A DNA stretch of 64,000 nt. Source: Nectonema munidae. Taxonomy: Eukaryota; Nematomorpha; Nectonematoida; Nectonematidae. Numbering within the stretch: position 1 is the stretch's first letter; every line of letters begins with the position of its first letter. A program made the translations under genes and the position numbers. This document shows, in pieces, positions 1-10,800 of the stretch. Below the pieces are notes generated by a model, which worked only from the letters and a program-made list of their open reading frames with translations, was not told where the DNA came from and did no database searches. Location of the stretch: contig JAUIRK010000938.1 in the NCBI GenBank assembly GCA_030549495.1, forward strand, positions 188,501 through 252,500, in the 5' to 3' direction.

Positions 1-531
1 TATACATGTGTAAAAAACTTTATATAATTATTTAGATAAAAAGTTCCTTTATGAAATGAGCTGTCACATTTAGATCAATTTTTTGACAGGTGTGAATGAT
101 TTTCATAAAAAATGAATATCACCACTGAATTCAGCATATTTGAAAATGGGTATACATGTGTAAAAAACTTTATATACTTATTTAGATAAAAAGTTTCTTT
201 TTGAGATGGGCTGTTACATTTAGATCAATTTTTTGACAGGTTTGATTGATTTTCATAAAAAATGAATATCACCACTGAATTCCGCATAGTTGAAAATGGG
301 TATACATGTGTAAAAAACTTTATATAATTATTTAAATAAAAAGTTCTTTTTTGAGATGAGCTGTCAAATATAAATCAATTTTTTGACAGGTTTGATTGAT
401 TTTGATAAAAAAAAATGGCATCACCACTGAATTCAGTATAGTTGAAATATATATGTAACATTAAAAATATTTATAAAAACTTATTAATATCTGAGAAAAA
501 TAGGGGGGGGGGGGGGCACTTTACGCCCCCC
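1..531 (+). repeat. 150-bp tandem repeat cassette with G-rich end
   Basis: Three head-to-tail copies of a unit of about 150 bp begin near positions 1, 151 and 301; each starts with tatacatgtgtaaaaaactt and contains ttttttgacagg and aatatcaccactgaattc. The array ends in a run of about 12 G followed by cactttacgcccccc. The same array with the same G-rich end occurs at 18.9-19.4 kb in the same orientation, so this is a dispersed cassette and not a local satellite. The array may continue beyond the window's left edge. No protein is encoded. Short tandem arrays inside a dispersed unit are known in non-autonomous Helitron-like elements, but no Helitron end was seen here. Confidence 0.85.
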
Positions 532-1170
532 AACACTTGAGCGGACAAATTTTGCCCAGCACTAATAGGGTTAACAAATGTAAAGTTTAAAGGTCCTCTC
601 TTTTTGAAGAATGCTTCTTTTTTCTTATCTTAATCTATATTATTACAAAATAATATTCTAGTAAATCAATCAGGAATGTGTCAACTTTTATTAAAGAACT
701 TTAAAAGACCAACATTTATTTAAGAAATTTAGTTTTATCAGATAAGTATAATTAAAAAAAGCCTGTTTTGAATTTACCTTTAACTAAATTTGGTTCCGTT
801 TTTTATTTGTAATTGTTATAAAATGTCCCTTTTTTCTCACAATAAAATATGGTCTGTCTATGCTTTTTTATTGGTTATATATATATTTTATAAAAATTTT
901 GTTTATGATTTTTATCTAGCCGATATTTTTCACAATTATCTGATTAATAAATCTAACAAACCTATCCTACAACGAGAAGCGCCTTTTTTATGCTTTACAC
1001 TGTCAAAAATTAATTATGAGAAAATTTATTAATTTTTCTGTTATACCAAAAAATCCAAAGATAAAATTGAATGGAAATTTGATGAAAAAATGATTTTTTT
1101 TATGAGTTAAAAATACAATAGTGAAAATGAAGAAGTAGTAGATTTGCACTCCTGAATTCTTTCTTCTTTA
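532..1170. other. AT-rich sequence, no gene seen
   Basis: AT-rich sequence between the tandem cassette and the repeat segment at 1.17 kb. The open frames are short and low-complexity, and I recognise no motif. The missing 5' exons of the release-factor gene (domain 1 and mitochondrial targeting peptide) should lie here or left of the window, but none was found. Confidence 0.5.
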
Positions 1171-1370
1171 ACTAGATATGTTCCCACTTCAATGTAGGGT
1201 GGGTGTTTTTACTCATCTTGTATGGTTTGGACGAAATGTTTTACAGCTGGATGCTCTTTCTGCCGCTAACCCTCTCCATTTATCCATGCTTGACACCGGC
1301 ACTGAACCAGGTCGGATTGTCCCTCTTAGTGGCTGGATTCGGGAAACAAATTTATTTATTTAATAATTCT
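1171..1370 (+). repeat. GC-richer repeat segment, possibly SINE/LINE-derived
   Basis: This stretch is clearly GC-richer than its surroundings and contains gctggatgctctttctgccg, followed by ctctccatttatccatgctt and gacaccggcac. From memory this resembles a repeat common in teleost genomes (ggatgcccttcctgacgc ... ccatttatccgggcttggga), but I could not compare it. It is open in two frames, giving two overlapping short translations with no recognisable domain, so it is better read as a repeat than a gene. It lies just upstream of the first detectable release-factor exon. Confidence 0.4.
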
Positions 1371-1721
1371 TATTTTCTGTTCGATTCCACTTATTTGTCA
1401 TTTTTAAGACTGCAACTCCATTTATATATAATTTTTTAACCCTGAAGACTCCACCTGTTCATAATTAGGCGACTTTCACTTCAAATATTTATAATTATGC
1501 TACATCAACTTTTCTGTTTCAAATATTATAAATCTCCAACTTCACATTATGTTAAATTGCTTTAGAAACACCAATAAATTTCTAACTCACAAGTTAGTTT
1601 TCAATCGATACCTACTCCACAATCATGATCACAATAACTTCATGAATGTTAGCCTGATCAAATTCTATCTCTTAATTATTATTTCTAAAAACTCTCACTT
1701 GTTTTTTTCTCTTTTTTTCAG

Positions 1722-1807
1722 AGAACCAGTTGAATCTTTCAGAAAAGAATATGTTCTTGGAAGAAAGGAATGCTTATTTGCTTAAAGAAAATGACCTTGC
1801 GAATGAG
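1722..1807 (+). CDS. MTRF1L: Release factor exon A (end of domain 1)
   Basis: A strong polypyrimidine tract and cag acceptor precede the exon, and the donor is gag|gtattg. It encodes a charged helical segment ([20 protein letters not shown]) that fits the domain 1 coiled region just before the first conserved GG motif. It leaves in phase 0, matching exon B. The exon enters mid-codon, so at least one more upstream exon must exist. Confidence 0.7.
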
Positions 1808-4800
1808 GTATTGCTTCAATTCTACATTTATTTTAAATATTTATTTTGGACGCAGTTTAAAAACATCTTAAATCAGCCATGTTTATTCAACTTTTTACAG
1901 TGTGTATCCTTTTCGAGAGATCGGAAATTCGCGATGGGATTCCGATCACGATTCCGATTAATCGGCACATACATCACTGGTAATAACAGACTCGTAATAT
2001 TTTTGCTGCTCGCACTCTGACTGTATTAAAATTTATTTATTGTAAAAAAAATTTATGAAAAAAATTGGTTTCTCTAAAGATTAGAGAAAGATTGAGTTAT
2101 TAGAAATCATAACCAATGACAACAGATTTGTACCGTCTACTATTACACTTTTGAAAATAATACAAATGAATTTGAGAGATGATTCTTCTCCTGCGTCAAG
2201 ATCAGTGAGGCATTATCATCTCCTAATCTTGTGAATACCTCTTCATAATTGGTGCAAAATATAGATTTTCCCTTTTCACTGATATTTATCTAACGCGCAT
2301 GAATAAAAATATATTTCTGATTACAGGGACGTAGCTAGATTTTACGATCAAAGTCAAAAGGGTCTAAATAATAGGGAGACTCCTTTTGCTTACGTCTCTG
2401 TTTGTGTATTTATGTATCGGTTCAAGCCTAAAAATTAATAACATAATGAGAAGTTTACTTGTTATTTTTGACTGCCCCCTTTTTTCATTGGTCTTATTTT
2501 CTCTACACTGAATTTAATTTGCCATCTGCCCTTTTCATTGATTCTATTTTCTCTAATTTTAAGATAATGCGATACGTGGTGCCTGAGGACTCCTATGACG
2601 AAGAGGACGTGGTCTTGGAACTGAAGGCCGGCATTGGAGGAGTGGAGTCGATGCTCTTTCTCGAGCAGTTGCTTCTGGCCTATGAAAATTATGTCTGTCA
2701 TCTGGGATTCGAGTCCAATTTGGAGAATTCTTCAAATTGTCAAGAAGGTTTTTTAATTCCTCACACTACCCCTCGTTTTCACCATTCAATTCATATTTTT
2801 TTGCCAACTTTGCGTAATAGTTGACAGGTACTCATCTCATTTCTGAATGTGCCTTAATTACAGCATTGGTGCTGGCATTCGAGTTAGGGTTTAGCTTCGT
2901 TTTAGATTTAGCGCAAGCGTGCATGCATACATTTACATACTACATATACATTTTATCTGTATTGATACACGTCTGACACAAAACCTCTAGACCAGTGGTT
3001 CCCAAACGTTTTTTATCCCGTTACCCCTTTTTCAGCCACTTTTTTACCTGTGGACCCCTACAACTGAATAGTTTGAGCCAACAAAATTAATCAAAGATTT
3101 TTATGCAAAAAATGATTGTAGTCATCTGATTAAATCGTATGCTTACTCATATGAAATCAGAGAAATCGTAAAGCCTGACATAAAATGTGAATAAAATTTT
3201 TTTCCAATTAAAATATAAATTTTTCAAAAATATTGTAACTAATAAAAAGCATATATAAACATTCAAAATATGAAACTTTAAAAAAGCGAAGAAAATATTT
3301 ATTTAAAAAAGCTCTAAATATATATATTTATATTGATTTGAAAATAGAAGTATATTAAAGGAGATTCAGCATAAGTAGTTTGAAGTAGAATTTCCATGGA
3401 CCCCTTCACATTCTTCCATGGACCCCTTCAAATTCTTCCATGGACTTGGGAACCACTGCTCTAGACATACATACACAGTATACACGCATACATGTTGAAA
3501 AACAGAGGTATATCCTGTTTCCTTGTCATCTTATCCATTATTAGGGCATACTGCACTTGGTTTTGGGTTAAAGACACGATTTAAGCGCTATCTCGCTCTA
3601 ACAATTATTTCCAAAATCGATGGAATTTTTTTGTATTGCTTTATTTTATTTATCTTTGGGAGTTTGTTAGAGTAAAATTTTTCATGAAATAAAGCTAGGA
3701 GAGAGAAGTTATGAACATAAAAGTTTTATATAGCAGAGGAACGAGGCTGAAGGGCTGTCATATTATGAATTGCAAAATATAAGCGAGGAATATGATAGGA
3801 TAATATGAGAAAGCCTTTTCAAATTCAGTCTCGCACAAAGCTGTTTTGTCTTGAAGATGTAAGGAAAGGATATTTTGTGAGTGACGATTCCTATCTGATT
3901 AATGCAAAACACTACAAAAGCCGTTGGTATAATTTGCTTCCAAGGGTGAGTCTCAAAGAGTACATTTTGCATTCTTAAGTGGGTTAATGCATGAAATGGA
4001 CACTTAAGAATTGCTGTCCTTACGATAGTGTACTCAAATTGCTAATTAACACTCACCTTGGCAAGGACGGGGTCAATGACATTTTGCGTTTTTAAGTGGA
4101 TTAATACATGAAATGAATACTAAAGAATGACTGATCTTGATTTACGATGACTTAAGGAATAGACATATGTGTATTAGTGACGTATGTGTTACTCAAATTG
4201 TAAATAAAAATTACTAAATTTATTAGTTACACTATTCCAAAATGTTTTTTCATCAATTAAGCATACATATTGTGAATGCGAGAATTGTTAGAAACTTTTT
4301 ATCTCAAAAAAGATGAACTTTAAAAAATGTGTCTTAAACGCTATGAAAAGTTTTTTTTAATAAAGATTATTTTTACTTTTTATGCAGTCATGTTAGTTTT
4401 TTATTCCATTTTCTCTAGAAAATTATTTTATCGAGAGATCAGAAACTCTACTTTTCAATAAACACCATATGTTTAAATGCTAGGTGTATTTTTCAATCTA
4501 GTACTGTTAGTATATTCGCAAAAAACAGTTTCTACTTCCAATATTAAGAGTTTCGGTGCTACTGCACACCCCTTTTCTAATCTAACTTTCCATTTGCACA
4601 GGTGGCATACGCTCTGCTTCTCTCTGCATACGAGGAATCAACGCTTTCAAAATGTTCAAATTTGAGGCCGGAGTTCACTGCGTCAAGCGTGTCCCCAAAA
4701 CAGATAGAAAAGGACGCATTCACACAAGCACGATGTCTATCGCAGTTTATCCAAAGCCCAAAAAAGTATGCAAATTTTTTTCCCCAAAATTTCTCACAAA

Positions 4801-7800
4801 TTCATCTCGTGTTCCAGGAAATATTTAAAAGTAAGGAGCATTTCTTCTCCAATATCAAATTGCGATGATTTTACATTTTTATGATGGATGAGCTAAAGGC
4901 TCTTTATTATGAAGAAGAAAAAAATGTCTCTTTATTATGAAGAAGAAAAAAATGTGTACAAAAACAAGAGACGATAAAAATGGATAAAAATTGCTATTCC
5001 AGTTTAGCATGCTTCTCATAAGGATGCAAGCAAACAAAGTTTTGCTAAAAATGAATTAGAAGAGGTAGTCGAAATAGCAGGATTCAAAAGTAACAGGATT
5101 CAGAGTCGCTATACTTTTTATCGCGACACTGCAACCCTACTATCAGAATAGTGTGTGCGTACTTTGCTTACATCCAAAAACATTTGACTGAAAATAGGTA
5201 AATTTGTATCATTGAAACATTGTTCATTTTTTGTTGAGTAAATTTAACTCTATTTTACTATGTAATTCATTCCTGGCATATACTACAGTGAAGCCTCTTT
5301 TTATCCAACACCATATGGAATATGGATGGACTGATCCAATAAAAGTATCAACTAAAAATGATTTTCCGCAATATGTATTGTTGAATTTTGTACCTTATAA
5401 ATATGATGTTTTAGAGGCGAAATATTGAGGCAGACATTTTAATTAGGAAAGAGTTGTTTAGTTGACAAAAAGCGTTAGTACCTTAGAAAATCATTTTTCA
5501 ACTTAGCGAAATTTAGGATTCAAGGTTTTATCGAAAGATCAAAGACAAATAAAGATATTTTTTATACCCTTCTGAAGTTTTTGTTTAAGTATTGTGTTGT
5601 TGAAGTTGAAAGAGGAAAAAATGAAAGATATAAAAATTATTATAGTAGAGAGAAGTTGTAAGCAAAATGTAAAATTTATTTTTACATATGGCAAACTTGG
5701 TATCAAAAAAGCACTTCATTATCTTTATCGTTGAATTGGAGAAAAAACTTCGTTTCTTTTCGTTAATTTTTTCGAAAAAAATTTATGTCTGATTTTTGAA
5801 AATATTAAACTACTATATATGTTTAAAAATGGGTCATAACAGCCTTGAGCGGCACACGAGAAAGCTGTGCCATATGGAGTTTTGCTGAGAAGCATCTTCA
5901 AAAAGTTGTCTTGTACATTTAACTTTATATGAAATATAGTTTTAATCAGAATTCAATCTCAAAATTTGGATGAAACCAAAAACAAAGCATCCTTTCCAGC
6001 AAAAGTATACAAATAAAATGCATTGAAATTTTGTTCACAAAGTTTCAACAACGATTTTAAACATGGTGTAGAGCAATATTTAAATCAAGTCCACCTATTT
6101 ACGTAAGTTAGTAAATCAACGGAAAATATCGTTTTTCCCAACTCTAAACTAATTTGTTTATAAGCATTAGTCTTTATTTTCTTCCTGACAATGGTGAACA
6201 GAGACAGATTGCTCCAATCCTCCTCTCCTCTCCTTAGAAAATTTCTGATCTCCCTAAGAAAATCTTAGGAGAAAGAATACATTTTGTTCCCTCTTTTTTT
6301 AAAAATCTTTTGGCCCCTCTGATCAGCTTAGTATCTAGCTACGCCACTGATTAACATGAATCATGTTTGCTGAATTAATAAGATTTTTTAAGTTTTTTTT
6401 TTTAATAAATTTTTGCAGATAACAGTTCAATACCTTCCAAGTGAAATTAAAACTGACGTGTTTCGCTCTTCATCAAAAGGAGGTCAGAATGTTAACAAGA
6501 ATGAAACCGCTGTTCGACTGACACATTTACCAACTGGTATTCTTTTTTCCGTTCCTTGCACTTGTTGTTGTTAGCCCCTAGATATTACACTATCTCATTA
6601 GCAGCGTAATCTATCAGTTCAAAAAAAGAAAAAAAAATTTTTTTAGTTGAACTGAGAAAGTATATTCATCGCTGGAAAATACTCACAAGGAAAAGTATGG
6701 AATTTTTGTTACACTTTGGCAGCAGTAGCGATAAGTAAGCGTATTTCCAGCCAACCTACATAAAAGCCTGCGCCAGGTACTGCTGACTGTTGGCTGCTAT
6801 CTATATATGGCTTTGTTGTATAACTTATATATGTTTGGCTGAACAAGTAAGTTAACCAAACCTCACATGTCTTTGACCATAAATGAATGGGGTTAAGTGT
6901 TGTATGGATGGGTGGACAGCTGAAGAGGTGGTGTGTGTTGTGTATCTGTTGATTGCAAAGTGGACAGCGTGGATTCGTATGTGTTTTTGGATTGATTTTA
7001 TGAAGACACTCATGAAGTAACAGTGATTTGTTAGCTCTGCCTTTTGCAAGTGTGTGCCCTATTTTGATGGGCAGTGTTTGTTCTGATGTGTCAATTTTTG
7101 GTGGACAAATGTTTATGACTTTATTATTGGGCTTAAGTGTAGAAAGATAGTTTCTTACTGCTTTTGTGCGTATTGACGTTTGTTTGATTTTGATTATCTT
7201 CTTTATTTTGACAAGTGTTATAAAGAATGAGGTTATCATCTTCAAATATCGTATTTTTCATGTGTCTTTGTATCGTGGTAAAAATGATTCTGAGAGTGTT
7301 GTTGGTTATCAACATTTGCTCTCAAGTTGGATGCGTGCACATCAACATGTGTTCTTTGATAGGCAGGGCCCGCGCACCCTATTTATTTTGGGGGCTTGAC
7401 CCCCCTCTCCCATTTTTGACCTGAGGCCCCCACTGAATTTTTCAAGTTTAAATAAGTTTTAAATGAATTACATCTGATAAAGTGCGCTTGTAAAGAAGTC
7501 TTTTCTTTGTACATTGGTAGTTTCAATAAATATATTATAAAATTGTCTAGAGTATTTTTTGAGTATCAAGCTGCTCTATAACAATAGGAATCAGCACTGC
7601 ATCCTGTGATAGAAGTTTATCGACCCTTAATTAAAAGAGTTTTCGAATTTTTGAACAATTTCAACGAAAAGTTAAGAAGGCTGAATGTTTGACATGTAAA
7701 TTGCTTTATTACTCTAAAAATGATATATTGTCAATAAAATGATTTTCTTCTTTCACTTTTGTTTTATAATAGTTAAATCATACTCCTCAATCCTCATCAC

Positions 7801-10800
7801 CTTACTTTTATGACCTTCTTCATCTCTTGTTTCCGATGTTGATCGAATTTGCTTCTATAGAAAGGAAAATTTTATAGTGTGTATTTTCATTATGTATAGT
7901 TTCAGCCCCTTTGAGCCCCCCCTCCCACAAAAATTTTTGGTCAGCGCGTCATACACTTCCTTCAATGCAACAGATGCTTACAAATATTTCAAAAAAATCA
8001 AAAACACATCCCAACATGATATGTGTGCGTTTTGATTTAGTGAAACTTTTGCTGCAAAATTTATATTTTGGCCGCTAAATATTAAGTTGTGTGATGCTGT
8101 TGTGATCAGGCGTTGACAATCTTTTGATAATGGGGTGCCAAAACAATGCTGACAGGCGTATTTATTGAGACTTATTCTTCCTCCTTTTTTTGGAGTATAT
8201 GCTTTTAAAAATGCATGCACACTAATGTAAGTTTATTCTTAAATGTAGGATGATGCAACGATATTAAATTATAATCTTTTTGGAATTTGAATCTTTTTGG
8301 AATGTATTTCTTTTTTCTTTCGATTTTTTTGTCGCAAAATGAAATAAATTTTAAAAAGTAAAGAAGTTTAAGAAAAAACTTTATTGATGAGAACACAAAT
8401 ACTTAACCAGGATGTGCTATTTCGCCTCCCCAGAGCTTCTTCACACAGATTGAGAGAGGGAGAAAATATATCTAAGTAAGAAATATAATAATCCTGATTA
8501 AGTATTTGTGTTTTCTTCATCAATAAAGTTTTTTACTTAAACTCCTTTACTATATTTTCCTGATAACTTTTGGATGGCTTATCAAAGCACCACTTTGTTT
8601 AAATTTAAATTTTAAAAAGACTAGACCCATATCAGGTGGTCCTGAAAATAGGAACACATTTTCCAAAAAATGGGATTTTACAGCCTCATCTTATAAACAA
8701 AAAGTTTAATCCTTTTTCTTCTAGTCATAACAAAATTGTTGTTTTATTTCTGGCATATACAGAAATTTGCGTGCCATTGTATCTTTGTCTGCCTGTCATA
8801 TGTTCCGGCTCCTTACATCGCTACAACAGTTGATATAATTTATTTCGAGTTGGCGTAGATTTAGACATGCAAAGCAGTGTCTTGATGTTGGGACCAAGAA
8901 AAAGCTTGAATGCAAAGAGGCTTTAGATACGTTATCAGGAGTTTAGCCAAAACTTTATAAGTGATTTTGGTGTTGGCATTGTTTTAGGAAAAAAAAGTTT
9001 AATTTTTAATATAAGTCAGATTGACAAGTGTGCATATAATTATATTATTATATTGCAATTTCATTGCATTAGAATGAACGATAAAAAGTTTAGCTTTAGA
9101 TGGTCAAAAATATTTTTGTGCCTAGCAAAAAATTTATATTTAAAAATTTTTCCATGAAAAAATTTAATTTATATTTAAATTTATTTTATTGATTATATTG
9201 ACTATTTTGCGTGTAACAACCCTCATAACTCATTGAAGTCAAAATTTTCCTACATTTTCCACAGCATTCTTTCCTGCGATTATTATTGATCGCAATGGTG
9301 TCTTTATTTTTTCAATGCTGAAGTTTTTGGGAGTTTATTTTATAAATGAAGTTTATCTAATAAATACATAAAAGTTTTTCAAGAGACTGATAGTGCAAAT
9401 TTAGATGATAGTGCCATCTGTGAAAACGCCTTTCGCTGTACTTAAAACTTGAAGAACACTCTTTTGGTAATGCTAGAACATGCATTGACTCAAACCAGAA
9501 GATCTCATAACGTGTACGGTTGAACGCGAGTAGACAACTTGATTGTCATCTCCAACCTGTATACTACTACGATGGTTTCTATTCCATGTACAAATGACTA
9601 GGGAGACAATGTTCAACTTTCTGTTCATATTTTGCTAGATGTAAGATTTGATATACCTCATTCGAGGAGACGATGCTACATAAGTTATTACCTATATACC
9701 TGTATACTACGATGGTTCATCTCCAACCTGTATACTACGATGCTAATTCTCCAACCTGTATACTACGATGGTTAATCTCCAACATGTATACTACGATGGT
9801 TTCTATTCCATATACAAATGACTAAGGAGACTAAAAACTGGAATTTCAAAGTATTATTATTATATATTACATAAACATTTCAACCAATCATATAGTTTTT
9901 ATGAAATAAAACTGCAATTTCAAAGTTAAGTGTTTTTAACTTTTAGGTAGAATTTTTGAAATGTGGCTTTCATATGTATGTGAAATATTTTTTGGAAATT
10001 TTTATTTTAAGTTTGCATTTTACGATTTACACATTGAAATATATAATAAAGTCTGGAAAAATGTCTCCCCGGAGGTCTTGCCAGACCTCTGATAATACAT
10101 AAGATACTTTTGAGCCCATATGTATACTCTGAGCACTATATTCGATATGCAAATTTAATAAAAATATTTTCGCTGGAAGTATAGTATTTAAATGCACCAA
10201 TTTTGTAAAAAAAAATATAAAGTAGTCTTATAAATTTAGGACTTTAGGTATGCGCTGAAAACACTCTATTTTAAAGGATTGCTTGAATATTTGGTCTCCC
10301 GTGGTATTTCCAGACCACTAATTTTGAAAATTGCAACAAAAAAATTTCGCCCCCCCCCCCAATAATTTTGAGGGTGTGCGCCCCTGCATGCAAACAACAG
10401 AGCCCATTGTTTTTCATCATACACCACAAATAAGAAGATTTGTTTTTAATTCAAAAAATTTTAATTCAGGATACGGTGATTAGCTAGTATGTTTGGTGTA
10501 TTTTAGCCTAATACTTTTGGCTAAAGCGAAACCCTCTAAATTCCAAAGATGTTGGATTAGGGATAGACTACCTGTATTTAGTATTTATTGTTTTTACGCA
10601 ACTCATCAATTATCTCTATACCCTCATTCTGGCTGCTCATCGTATTCATGTACTTCTTGTTCACCTTTCATTCATGGCATGATTAGCGTAGTGTTAATCA
10701 AACTTAACATATGTCACTCATGATGCAAAGGATCAGAGCTTGTGCTTACCTACTCTTTGCTAGGTAGAGGAATACACGGACTGGTGCATTAAAAATAAGC

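Noticed and set aside
790-1032. 80-codon frame as the missing release-factor exon
   Set aside because: Composition is Phe/Tyr/Lys/Asn-rich as expected of AT-rich DNA, with no domain 1 pattern and no fitting splice phase.
2328-6350. One large hAT element with cagggacgtagctag and ctagctacgccactg ends
   Set aside because: The interval contains two release-factor exons and lacks a shared 8-bp duplication, so these are ends of separate old insertions.
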